From Zeugodacus cucurbitae (lineage: Eukaryota > Arthropoda > Insecta > Diptera > Tephritidae): a DNA stretch of 64,000 nt. Below, in pieces: positions 37,041-50,200 of this stretch. The notes below the pieces were generated by a model, which saw only the letters and a list, made by a program, of their open reading frames with translations, ran no database searches and was not told where the DNA came from. Location of the stretch: contig NC_071667.1 of NCBI RefSeq assembly GCF_028554725.1, forward strand, positions 54,553,501-54,617,500, written 5' to 3'. The first letter of the stretch is position 1. The number at the start of each line of letters is the position of its first letter. The translations under genes were made by a program, and so were the position numbers.

Positions 37041-38516
37041 TATGAATATTTTAGTTTAAAGTCAAAAATTTTTGAGACCTTTTCCACCATTAAATATCAA
37101 ACGCAACGATTTCAGACTCTTTAACTAACTCTAAAGTCTAACTCGTATAATAATTGAGATCACTCAATGAAATTTGATTTGAAATATATTTTAATATAAA
37201 AAAATATTTTCGATAAAAAAATATTTCGAAATTCCACATTATTAAAATATGTTTTTTTTCTACAAAATTCGAAAACAAAAACCAACTGTATACATTACAT
37301 GCTTTAAAATTCTCTCACAGGTCCTTCCACGATCACGTTGGATTTCGTTGAAATCATTGGAGCGTAAAGGTATTCTCTTGGTGATCGTGCTGCTCATGTT
37401 CATGTACATATGTACATATGTATGTTTGTATACAAATAAATTGTCAACATGCAATTGCTTGCATATCAGATTGCATTATGGGAATTCTTTTTTACACCTA
37501 AGATGGTCAGTTGCTTGTGTGACAAAACATGCGCCATATCACCAGCAAATCACAGTTTCTCGACAGGATATTTTTTAACGAATGCCGGCACACTAGTATG
37601 CACTCGGAGAAAATGGTTACGAATGTTTAAAAGTTCTTAAAATTGAATTGAAATAAATTTTATTTTGTTTAAATAAAATTATTTCAAAATTGAATTTTAT
37701 TATATTTATTAATATTATTTATTCGTATATATATTTTTGACTAAAATAAGAAATGTTTACTGAAGAATATTTTGACATTATAAATACTATACATTTTATT
37801 GAAATTTTTTATATTTTTTTTTTTAATTTCTTTTATTATAATTAATTTTAAATTTTTTATTAAAAAATATTATATTTTTTTAAGTTTCATCAAATACACA
37901 GCTGCAGGTATATATGTAAATATACACCAATTACTACATTGTATCAAGTAATCTTAGCTTTTAGAACCAGTTTTACAAAATGTATAAATGTAATTTACAT
38001 GGCAACAACATGAGAGTCCATCAGAGTAACTAGTGTGTGCTTCTGATTGTCATAACGGATTTAAGTCAATGAGCTGATGTCTTGGGAAATTAACAGTTTC
38101 GATTTTTTTCCACTTCGCTTGATAAAATGAAGAGAAACAACAGACTAAGTATCTTTTTTGCTTACACACATATTAATTTAGAATGCACACAGGTATCGAT
38201 GACATTTCTTGGGAGTCAAGCGTTGTAAATAATCATATCGAAAAAAATTGTTGTCACTTTTGTTTTGATTCGTTTTTTGTTTTTTAATGTTTGTTCGTTT
38301 AGCACGCATATTCGATTATTTTTTTAATAGAAACTTACATAGATGAAAAGTTCTCGCTAGGTGGCGCACTATTCTACCTTAGTCGTAGAGATTTTATCAA
38401 AAGTAGAAAATTAGCAAAAGTAGTAAGTAATTACGTGAAACCTTTAACAGGACCCCAAACTGATATTACTCTTAAAGTTTATGATGTGCATATATTTGGT
38501 AAAGAAGTAAAATTTA
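37041..38516. other. intergenic, very AT-rich
   Basis: Long A/T runs (37660-37890) and no supported feature. Confidence 0.5.
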
Positions 38517-38996
38517 AGGGGTTATGTGGGTTTCGAAATTTAAAAAAAAATTTACTTTATTAAATGTGTTTAAAATAGTGTCCAAAAGTTGAAAGTTCCG
38601 CGCCTGATGCCACGTCGTTTTTAAGTTAAGACTTTAAATGCGTTTATCTAGAAACTAAATATTTTAAGTCGGTGGTTACAATTTTCCGAAATGTTATGAG
38701 GCGATTTTGTTCAAATTCTACACACATCTTTGAAATACTATAACATCATCTAGTTAATGAAAGAAGAAAGAATTTTATTTTATTTTTTATTACAACTATT
38801 TTTTTTCGAACCAAAATATGACAAAAATTTGACCAAAGTAAGGTACCAACGGCTGAGTTTTCGGAATTTTTAAATAAAAATTTCACAAAATACTTTTAAA
38901 TTTAAATAAATCGATATGCTGAAAGGAAATATGTATGTGATTGTATATATTAAAAAAATTGTAAAACCTCTGAAACCTACCTAACCTATAACCCCT
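38517..38996. repeat. R2 family repeat (inverted-end, MITE-like), copy 1
   Basis: Starts aggggttatgtgggtttc and ends with the imperfect inverse (gaaacctacctaacctataacccct). The interior blocks attttaagtcggtgg, attctacacacatctttgaa, ttttttcgaaccaa and caacggctgagttttcgg recur at 46050-46620, and some recur at 47630-48040. About 480 bp; no coding sequence. Confidence 0.6.
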
Positions 38997-39271
38997 AATG
39001 ATAAAGTACTCCAAATTTTTATACGGCCGATTTCTAAGTAGTATGGTTCAACCACTCATTTGACAAATATTATAAAATCATACCACCGAGAATATTTCTA
39101 TATATGTATGTATATATAAGGGTCCAAGTTCAAGATGTAAGTACCAATTGTATATATTATATCTTCCCACTTTATGGAAAAAATTATAAATTGCAAAACC
39201 AGTAATCGTGGGTTCTTTGAATATTGGGGTACCGAGATTCGGTTAAATATTAAAGCCTGCATTTGAAATTA

Positions 39272-39450
39272 CAGCTGAACTTCCCTAACTCGAATCACTA
39301 TAAGCTACAAAAAATATCGAGTTACAGAGACTTCCGAGTTACAGAAGGAAATTTATATGAAATTTGACTTCTATTGCCAATTCAAAAGTTCGATTTATGG
39401 AGGACTTCAAGTTATAGAAAAATTCGAGTTATTAAGAGGAAGTTCAACTG
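39272..39450. mobile_element. short TA-flanked MITE of pogo-like type
   Basis: The ends cagctgaacttccctaactc and gaggaagttcaactg are inverted, and the body alternates 'cgagttacagaga / cgagttatta' motifs. The ends match the larger MITE at 61390-61877 (cagtggaacttctctaactc), so it is probably a short, older member of the same family. Confidence 0.65.
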
Positions 39451-40589
39451 TTTTATTCTTGAAAGGACATCTTGCAGTCCAAGCAATTATAAGTTGACTT
39501 CGAATTGTTGATAAATTCGTATGGCTCAAGAAATATATACGAGAGTGGTGAAAAAGTGTGTTCAAAAATATGTTATTAAGCTCAAGAGGATTTATGTTCA
39601 ACTAAAAATTTATTGATTACGTCATCAGGGGTGATTTTAGATCTATGCTCCATTAAAAAATTATTTTTGGCAAATGAAAATTGCTATATCGAATATAAAA
39701 GTTCAAAAACTAAGGGTTTTTGGCATTATATTCGATACATACTAATAAATTTAAGTTATGTTTCAGCATACTATAAATTTATTCGATTGGATCCAATAAC
39801 GAAAGAGTGTACAAAGTTAAGTATTTTCTTATTTTACACTTACCCTTTTAATTTACGTTTTTAGTCTTTCTATATATATACAATATCAAACACATGTAGA
39901 TAGATCTGTGAGTATTGACATATACGCCGGTCTGTCTATCGGTAATCCGATACATGTATACGTCGTGTGACCACATTTTTTGCTGCTCTTACGTAGCTGC
40001 TACGTGCAACTCTTTACTCGGCGGCGCCTCTGCAACATTCCAATTTCTTGCAGCATGTAAGTGTATATACAAGCAAGCAAGTAATAAAAAATTGTTGCAA
40101 CATGCATATTGGTGCCCTAAAGTCAATACACGAGGTGAGCAAAAAGTAAGAATAAACAGTAATTTTGAAATTGAATGCCGCTATACTATCGTACATATAC
40201 ATACATACAGGCAAGTTACGTGTGTAAATTGGTCAAGGCTTATAATGTGAAGTAAGGAGCCAAATTTATGAATGAACATTCTGATATATCAGTTTATTGT
40301 GAATTTTAAGAAATTTTGCATTTAAAATTCAGCAATAATTCTAAACTCTGATGACATAAAGAAGTAATAATCGAAATATATTTATAAATAATATTAATAC
40401 GTTTGTTGTTTTGCATGTTGTTTCCTCACTTAACCGCATCGCAATATCGAGTGTCAAATGAAATATTCTCTCGCGTTATTGCGATTTTCTTTGCGTATGC
40501 TCGCTCTTTGAAGCGTTGATAATTATTGCATCTAAGCAACACTGGTTAACAAAAGAAAATCACTGTATAATAGATACTATCTTATATGT

Positions 40590-40910
40590 CTGAGAGAAGT
40601 GCAGCAAATGGTTTAGAAACGCTGCAATCCTTCCATAATAGATATCTTCGAAAGATTATGCGGATATGCTGGCGCAACGTTATTAGTAATGCTAACCTTT
40701 GAAAAGTAACCAAACAGCTACCGATCCATATCGAAATTCGACGTCGTAAATGAAAGTGGATCGGCCACACTTTGAGAAAATCTCACGACAACATTAGTAG
40801 AACAGCGCTAGATTGGAATTCTCAAGGAAGCCAAAGACGCGGGAGACCTTGATCAGATGGGAAATGGTTGAAATGTAGAAGTCTCAGATGAGCTAGACTA
40901 GATAGACAAA
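40590..40910 (+). mobile_element. non-LTR retrotransposon C-terminal remnant (second family)
   Basis: The plus strand reads, with two frame breaks, LQSFHNRYLRKIMRICWRN.., LPIHIEIRRRKW, WIGHTLRKSHDNISRTALDW and GSQRRGRP, the C-terminal tail of a reverse transcriptase family distinct from the RTE copies in this window. Confidence 0.75.
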
Positions 40911-43900
40911 TAATCGGGTCACGATCAATAACTTGACATAGTAGAAGACTCTGAAAATGAGAATGACAGTAGAGAAGCTTGCGTTGTAAGGTCTGAAAAA
41001 GCTATCAAAGCAAGCGTTTTGTTGTTGTAGTGATAGAATATATATATTAATCAGATGGAAAAACGTTGCCGAAGTCAAGGATGAGCTAGAAAACAAAGAA
41101 AGAAGAAAAAACGGGTCAGGAGCAATGCTTTGAGAATAAGAATGACAATAGAGAAGCTTTCAGGGAGCGATAGATAATATTCTCTAAAAAATATTGTTGG
41201 ATATAAATCAGGGTCCGTGCAGATTTTTTCAATCAGGAGACGCCGCGCAGTCCTTTTGAATTTCCGTTACGGACGACTATATAGTATATCTAACAATGAA
41301 GGCTAGGTTAGAATAGTCTGGTAGGCCAGAAACCCACACCTAGACCAGTTTGGGTCCTTTGCGATACCAGATGGAGTGCCGTCACATTGTCAATGAGAAG
41401 TAGTCATCCTTTAGAATGCCCTATAACAATAAAATTTTGAGTAAAATATCTAGTTCAACCAATTTAGATCAATTATTTTTCAATGGCTTTCTAAAGTTCT
41501 GTAAACCTCTAGGAACCTTTAAAATAATTCTTATTCATTTTTAGAATTTTGGAGACTGGAGATGCTCCATAGAATTTAAATAAAGTATATTCAACTAACG
41601 CACAGAGGTTTAGAAAACCCTTCATATTATATGTCGCAGTCAAAGAGTGAGTATGTAGTGACCCTAACTCGCAAGTTTAGTCCACCATGAACTATATATG
41701 TAATGGCGGTTTCCAAATATTTTTTTTTAATAAAAATTAAATTAATAATAATTTTGAATTTGAATTTGAATTTGAATTAAAAGAATAGTGTAAATCAAGA
41801 GCAAATCATTATTCTGCAATGTGTAATAAAATAATAACAGAAATTGGTCAACAATCTATAAAAACCATAAAGTGATTGGCGAAGAATACATATTGCTAAA
41901 CAAGAGACAGGAAGAGGGGCAAAAGTGCAGAAAAGCCAACATTTACACTTAAGGGTTTAACTATATCTACACATATATAGAAGCTCATGAATATACACCT
42001 ATGTATGTACATATGTAGTTGTAAATCAACTATCTTAGCGACGCGCTCATTGGTTGCTCGACGCTACATTTTCGCTAGAATTGAGTTATTATTGAGTTTT
42101 GTTTGCAACAGTAATTTAATTGTAAGTGCAAGATACACATACAATTGCTTACTTTGATCAAACACATGTACACATATATGTATTTATAATTGTAACGCGC
42201 TGCTGGTGTGAACGTATGACCACAATGACACCAACTGGCGCGGAGGCGGGCATTATAAGAGGCATAGCGTCGATATCACTTCCTTTTTGTTCGTTTCTCA
42301 TTTTATTATCGAAATTAAAATGCATTTGCGAGAAGGGGGGTGGTCAATAGTGTGTGGTGTGAATGGACGAGACATTCGAAATGGAAATCTATAAATGTAC
42401 AACAAATACCAATAACGAATTTGGTGGTAGTTGTAAATGTTGTTGCTGCTGGTTGTTGTTGTATTCATATGTGTATTGGTGCGATGACAGCGAATGCACA
42501 CGATCAATGCTAATTTAGACAGCTACTCATTCACTTAAGCGCCTTGCTTTACTCGTATATATGTATGTGTGTGTGTTGCAAGTGAGTGGCTGCTTGAGCA
42601 GTTGTGTGTGTGTGTGTGTTGGTGTGTAGTTACCGGTCGTGGGCAGGTTATGTTGTAAGTAATGAGCTGATATTGGGTGACAAGTAAGCAAAGTACGTAC
42701 TACCGTCGAGCTGCCGTATTGGCTGTGTTGGGGGTAGTGCAGGCTCAGCAAAGGCAAGACATCATCAACAACACTGCGGTGTGAAGACAAAACTGGCTGC
42801 GGTGCGCATGGAAGGGGTGGTCCTTCTCCTTCTCCCTTACTGCTGCTTGTCTTGTTTTTTCTTTTCTATCCCATCACTTGAGTTGCTTATTGTGCATATG
42901 CTTTTGCTGTTTCTTTTGTCGTGCTTTTAATTTGTCGCCTTTTGGCTTTTAGTGGTTGTTATTTTTCATTTCTTATTTTTTTTTTCTTATGCATTCGCTA
43001 GTGTTTGTAGTAGTTTTTTTGTTTGCGGTTCTCGTACTGCCACTTTTATACAGTTTTTCGATGATATTCTTCATTGGATGACACAGCACCGCCCGATTTC
43101 GTTGTTTTAGTTGCAGTTCTCCGTTCAACGCTACAAGTCGCCTTCCACAAAAAGGATAATTAAATTAAATATCAACTCGGCGGGTCTTGAGTTGACGGTG
43201 CCGGTTGGAACGGTTGTTATATTATTGAAAAATTTCGAAATATCGCATAAAGTTGTGAAAAATATTGTGTATATAAAACCACATGCAGATAAAAGCATAC
43301 GTACATCTATGAAAATTTTCAAATTATTTATACTCTTTTGTGCACAAAAAATAATTGTTAGTGAATAATATTAGTAAAGCTACATGAGAGCGTATTCTCC
43401 TTGCTTATAATCATACCAAAGGATACAAGGATTACAATTAAAGGATACGCGTCGATCATGATTACTATGAAATTCCTTCAAAGGTATGGGAAAGTGAGGA
43501 TATGTTTAATAATAAAAATAGTGAAAATCATTCATTAATGGAATAATAATAATACAATAATAAAAATGATTTTAATTTTAAAATGAATTTAAATTTCATT
43601 TTTAATTTTTTTTTTGCAAAATATTTGAAAGCACAAATAAAACTGAAAAGCTGTTCTAAGTAATAATGAAGAGCTTTTATTCAGTAAATTGCAAAGAAAG
43701 GAGTATTTTTTTAGTTATTACTTTAAAAACTTAAACAAACGTGTTTCTAAGGAATATCTTTGATGTACTTAAAGTCGAATGCCCCATAATAGTTATTTCT
43801 AAAATATGTTATATTAACTATTGAAATTGTTCATGGCGCACTCTTCTTAGAGTTTGCATAATCAGGATCAGGTTTTTCATAACAAATATTCTATAGAAAT

Positions 43901-44967
43901 ATTCAATTCCTGTTGACATGTCGAGGGCGATACGTTTGTGGGATCAAAGCCAATAATTGCAATACAGTACCAAATGAATAGACTAATAAAATATTCTTAA
44001 AAGAAAATAAAGTGATTTTTGTACAGTTGTGATATTTCCGAACCGAACTTTTGTTTTCTACTTACGTTATATCGACTTTAATGACTGAAAAAGAGATCTT
44101 AGGATTATATACAAATTAGTTGTCGATAGACACATTTTTCAGGATTAGTCCGATTTCCTCCGCTCGAAAGTTAACTCGTAAATCAAAAACATTTCATTTT
44201 TCAAAAAATTTCAATCACTTTAAAATGTTTTCCATTAATTAAATTTGGAATCACCGGCGTTGACTTAAAAACCGAAATTAGACATTGATAATTTCGACAT
44301 CGAATCGAAAACGATTTCAGAATTACATTATTTATTTAATAAAGAAGTTCCAAATTAATCAGGAGTTAGAGTTTATTTATTAGGAAGTATCTTTGTTCTC
44401 CGCCTAGAATTTAGTAATTCTTTATCTTAAATTCAAAAAAAAAAAAATAATAATGTTCATATTTCTTCTAAACTATGTTTGATCTGGTGTTACACGTTGG
44501 GGGCTCAAGTGTGACTATCAAGGAGCAATTGCATGCAACTCTGCACCACCGCCGTGATAAGGTTGGGTCTCTCGTGTTCTTATTGAACGCCGATCACTGT
44601 CAAGATTTTGTGTTGTCAATGTTATTGTTCTAGGATAAATAGGAAGGTTGTAGTAAATTGCATGATTTCCATGTGGAAAGGATAACAAGCTTGTCAGATA
44701 TATGGATATATGAAAGATATCGAAACAAATATTAAAATGCTTGTGCGGTACTTCAACTAGCCAGAATCGAAATTAATTATCTTAAATTTGTATTTTAACT
44801 CGCTCAAATGTCAAAATATCAATTCGCAAGGACTTGTTGGTAAAAAACTACCATTATAATTATTAAAAGAGCATTTTAAAATTTAACAGAATTTTTATTT
44901 TCTTATAAAATAATTTGAGTTAACGTTCGATATTGCTTAATGATGAACGAAAAAAATTACATAAAAA
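40911..44967. other. intergenic, no gene recognised; simple repeats
   Basis: Contains a (TTTGAA)n run at 41753-41778 and a (GT)n run at 42604-42620. 42030-43110 has lower AT content with many tgttg/ttgtt motifs, a texture typical of fly regulatory or untranslated sequence, and could hold the first exon or eye enhancers of glass, about 4-5 kb downstream. That is a guess from position only. Confidence 0.35.
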
Positions 44968-45940
44968 CAAGTAAGGAAGAGTTAAGTGCGGGTGCAACCG
45001 AACATTTTAGATCGTCATTTAATTTTCGTCCCCAAACTATAGAATATCAAAGATTACACTTTCACTTAATTTCGGTAAAATATATTACATATTAGCCGGT
45101 ATGTATGCACATTATAAGCAGAAGTTTTTAAACTTAGAAAAGGCCGCCTGATAATTTCATTAACTCTAGAACCATAATGTACATTAATTAGAAGCCATTT
45201 TGCAGCGTAAGCTGATTGTTTTAACTATTAACTCTTTAAGTAGAGTACATAATCTTAAATGTAAATTCCATTCCATTTTGTTGTAAAAAAAATCTATATA
45301 CGTAAAATTAGTTATGGTTCTAGGGTTAAAACAACTCTGAGATTTATCGTTATTGAAAAAAGGTTCCTAACACCATCAACGCTTCTGATATCATCATTGG
45401 TTCTTGATTTATAAATAGTAAAATTAAAGAATCAGATGAATTTAATAATTATGTTATAGGAGAAGTAGGTGCGGTGTAATTCTACCTATTTTTAAACTGT
45501 AAGATCAGGATGTCAAGGAAATATTTTGTACTATATTTATTTGAAATCGGAACAGAGGTACTGAACTGAGGTATAGATTTTGAATCAAAAGTGGGTAGTG
45601 CAACACTCATTGTTCATTTTCATACCTATTCACATGCAACTCTTCTGCACCATCGCTACTGTATAAACGTACGTTTCCATTTTCACACTGAGTGCGGTAG
45701 TAATAAATAGAAAGCTAGGGACTAGTGATTCTCTGTACAGAATTGCATAGTTTTTATAGCTTTATTTTTGGCTTAATTGTTATAGTTTATAGCTTTTCAT
45801 GAGGCGCATATTATAGACGTTATAATGTTCCGATTTTGCAAAATCTTTGAAACTTGTGTATCAAGTTGTCGGATTTCAACTCATCTCGTCATCTCTGATC
45901 ATTTTGATTTATATAACTCTATATCTATCTAACCCGTTTA
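44968..45940 (+). repeat. R1 family repeat, plus orientation
   Basis: Starts caagtaaggaagagttaagt then gcgggtgcaaccgaacattt, close to the 23047 copy. It contains ttcttgatttataaatagta and ggatttcaactcatctcgtc near its end (compare ggatttcaactccaatcgtc in the 28410 copy). Confidence 0.65.
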
Positions 45941-46049
45941 GTTTTAAGTGTTTCAAACCACCGTTATGTGACTCTTGTACTAATTGTTCCTTTAAGGCAA
46001 AGGGTTTCAAAATTGCTAAATTGGAAAAAAATGTATTGTCTTATTGAAT

Positions 46050-46620
46050 ACTGCAATACGTTTAAAATATTATCCAAAAATATCAAATTAATTCGAGTAA
46101 TATTCTAAGAAATATACTCTTTGGAAGTTCCGCCCCTCAGGCCACGTCAGTACGAATGTAAAACTTTAAACGAATTTTTCTCAAAACTGAATATTTTAAG
46201 ACGGTAGACACGATTTCTCGAAAGGTTATTAAGCGATTTCTGCAAATTCTGCACACATCTTTGAAGTAACATCATATAATTAATGAACGAGAGATTTTTT
46301 TTATATTTTTATTATAACAATTTTTTTCGAGCCAATATATACCGAAAACTTGATCAAAAAAGTGAGTTTAACTAGATTTATCCATATACTATCGAAATAT
46401 TTTTTGAGATTATGAGACCTTTTTTTGGGAGACGTCATGGAAGATATGGTCTCAACGGCTGAGTTTTCAGAATGTTTAAACAACAATTTCACAAAATACT
46501 GTTTAAATATGTATCTTTACTACTCTGAATTGTTTAAATGAAGTTTAAATGATATATATGATTCTATATACTTAAAATTGTAAAAATACCGATGTTTTTA
46601 GCTTCTGAAAGACACCTAAC
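46050..46620. repeat. R2 family repeat, copy 2
   Basis: gaagttccgcccctcaggccacgtc, tctgcacacatctttgaagt, tttttttcgagccaata and caacggctgagttttcag align in order with copy 1 at 38517-38996. It has an extra segment of roughly 90 bp in the middle. Confidence 0.6.
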
Positions 46621-47155
46621 TCAAACCAAAACGAGGTATTAGCTATAAAAATTATTTCTTTACAAGTATTTAAGCTGCGTTAGATTAGAACATGTTTATT
46701 TGACAAGTGAATATCAATTCATTAGAGTTCCAGCTTTACACAGTTCTTTTTCCGAGATAGCTACATAAGTCCAATTTAGTGAAATTGCCACATAAAATGA
46801 TTATTATAAAATAGTTAATTAATACTGTTTGCCAAAATGTATACAATCCATGGCGAGTACAGTTTGAAAACTAATACAAAACCATGAAGGATATACTGGT
46901 TATTAAAAACCTTATTAAAAACCCATGGCCCAAATTTTTAGTTTTAAAATTCAGAATGAAACATTTTTGATATTTTTCGGTTGAATTACGAAAAACATTA
47001 GTATAACTAAAACAAAAATGTTTCAAATATTAACACTTTAAAGATATTGATACTTGGAACTTCGCAAATTTACACTAATATACACTTCAAACTCAAACAA
47101 ATTAATATTGAATTAATTAATTATTACAATTTCAGGCGGCACAAATCGACGTAAA

Positions 47156-47257
47156 ATGAAGCGTAGAAAAACTAGAAATAAAACCACCAAACAAAACACA
47201 TTACCTAGAGGAGGAATCATGTCATGGGATTGCTATATAAAAGTTTCAAACTCTTGA
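47156..47257 (+). promoter_or_regulatory. upstream ORF overlapping the glass start codon
   Basis: ATG at 47156 opens a 33-codon frame that stops at 47255-47257, 31 bases past the glass ATG (47224), in a different frame. A second in-frame ATG lies at 47219, five bases before the glass start. The UTR exon carrying it seems to begin at 47146 after acaatttcag. Ribosomes initiating here would pass the glass start, so it may damp Glass translation. Confidence 0.55.
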
Positions 47258-50200
47258 ATATAATTCTGGGTGAGTGTAAGCATTTTTAGCTAGTACTAAT
47301 CGATTGTATTAGAGGATGTGTTCCACTTAATGCGTGTGTAAAAGTATGTATTCTACTAGTACTATTTGCTGTCAAGCCATTCGTTACTATGCCTATGGTT
47401 TCTAGAAATTCCAGCGGCCATTGTATTGATTAATAATCAAAACGAATGCCATGAAATCCACCATGATTTTTTGTATGTTTGGCCGTATGTGTGAGTGTAA
47501 GTAAATATTAGGGTGGTTGTGAATTGTCGAAAGTTAGAATATAAAAATTAAAAATTGATTAAGAAAAACATATATTTTGGTGCAGTTTAAAATGAGTATT
47601 CATAACACTGCTGTGAAATATTTTAGTTTAGTATTAGGTGGGTTTTAAAATTTAAAAATTTGAAATTTTTTTTTTGTCTTATTAAAATATTCTCAAATTT
47701 TCCAAAATTTCAAATTGATACGAGTATAATTTTTATTACAACTAATTTTTTCGAGCCAATGCATGGCGAAAATTTTTCCAAAACAATTTTTTTTTTAACA
47801 AAGTCTGTCAAATAATATTTTTTTTTATTTTCTTCATCTAATGACGATATTTATGCATGTACTAAGGAAATATTTTGCTTTTCGATTTTGGAACCACGAA
47901 TGTGTTATTCTGTCCAATGCAAGAGCAGTGTTTATTGAGTCGTCAAGGGAGATGGTACCAACGGAGTTTTCAGAATTTTTATATAAAAATTTCACAAAAT
48001 ACGGTTTAAATATGTTGTTTTGAACCTCTGAGACCCACCTAACACCTTAATAAATTCATTTAAAAGCAGCATTTGATTCGTCAAACATTTGAGAGAGGTG
48101 AATCGAATACACAACTGACTTAAATGAAATAAATTGGCAAAATATATATAGCTGTTTGCTTCTTTCACGTATAAAATTTATAGTAAATTTATAGTTGATT
48201 GAATAGACTAGTTTTGTTAAAAGAATGCTCAAAGCTGTGTTAGTTGTAAGATAGTAATACAACAATAAAATTCATATGCAAAAGGATCATCAGTATCAGC
48301 ATTTTTTTCAAATTCAATCAAAGTTTAATTAAATAAACATATTAGATTAAGAAAGTTTTTCTGATTTTTAATTATAATAAGAAATAATGATATTTTGCAT
48401 TTTTATCCCACATATTAAAACTGCTACCGTTTTACCACCCACCAAGATAAGAAAAAGCTATTCTATTATTATAAAAATTTGATAGATTTTTCTTACTTAA
48501 AAAAAAAACAGACCCAATAAATAAAGAAATTAAAAAAGATAAATTTCTTCCAACTGTTTTATTTAATGTAACAAATTGGTTTTCCTCTTATCCCACCAGT
48601 CCCCCCGCTGGACAATCGCTATTAAAAAGATACTTTTTAACAAATTTTATTGTGAAAGTCTTAAATTTAAAAACACATTCAAACCTAACTGAATATGAAC
48701 TACCCTAATGCACTGATTTAGTACGAATAAGCGGCATGAACAGAAACTGAAGCCCAGTAGGTACGAGATACGAATTGGCAAACTACAAAAAATATAAAAC
48801 TGAATTGTAAGAGTTTTAAAGTTTAAACATAATTTTAACTATCTCAATTTGCCTAATAGAACACTTTCTTCAAGTATTTTCGAAGTTATCCATACCTAGA
48901 TAAAAATTTCGGAACCTAATTCCTACCGGGGTTAGCAGTATATAGAGATTGAAACTGGCATGTGGGGTTACTTGCATGTGCGAGTGTGTGTGAATGCTTT
49001 TGCGCCTGTGCATAACGCCGCGCTTGATTAGCAAACTCGCGAGAGAAAAGCAACAAAAAATAGTTGTCATGCAATAGCCACACGCATACATACATATAAA
49101 AGTATACATATGTATATGAGTGCGACGCTGCTGGTGGCTTGCAAGCGATAAGGGTATGTTTTTGAGGCGGAGCTAACGAACAGTGGCATAATAAAGCGTT
49201 CGCACAGTGTTAAAATTTGGAAAGCTTAGAGATCGAATAAAAAAATAATGAATTTTATGTAATTTAATTGAAATTATAACAAAAGATTATTATATAATTA
49301 AAAATAAATAAACAAATAAATTTTTCGAAATAATATTTACAATTAATTATTTTTAATATATGCGAACACAGAAAAATAAAAATTGAATTAACATTTTTTA
49401 AATTTGAAAAAAAAAGAAAAATATTGTAATAATCTTGGAAATTAATATTTTTCGAATGAGATTTATAAAAATATGTATATGTAACTCTATAGCATTATGT
49501 ATGTAAGTACAGTGGTGTGTTCAAAAAATAACGGGAATTGTAAAATTTAAAACTTCATGGTTTAGGATAGTCCAATTGTCAAACATTGTTCGATAAGATT
49601 GAACGTGCTTTTATGAGTTTGGCGATTTTCTCACACTTGTGAGTTGCTTGTTCCGGAATTCTTAGCCAAAAAAATACTGTAACCCAGCCTGAGCCTCCAT
49701 ATTCGCTAGACATGACTCCATGTGACTTTTTCCTATTTCTAAAAGTAAAGAGAACAACCTCATTTTACAATCAAACGAGAAATTACTGAAAGAGCCAAAG
49801 GCTATCTCAAAAATCGTTCCACGATTGAAAGGAACGTTGGCATAAGTGCATAATATCGAATGGGAACTATTTCAAAGACAATAATGTAGACGAATTAATA
49901 AATAATTTTTTCAAAAATCGAAAATTACCGTTACTTTTTAAATACAACCCGTATAAATAAGCTATGTACATATGTAAATAATCATTTACACCTGTATTGC
50001 AAGGTGGTTGATTTATGATGTCCACAGCATCCCCAATGATATAATATATATGTTAAAGAGGATGCTTGAATGTATTTTTATGTATGTATTTTATACACAT
50101 TATTTACAGATTCCCTGGAAGATCAAGAGGGTGGAGCTATGTACATATCGTGCGATGTCTCAAATGGCGGTCCAGTGGAACCAGAAACGGGATATGTGCC

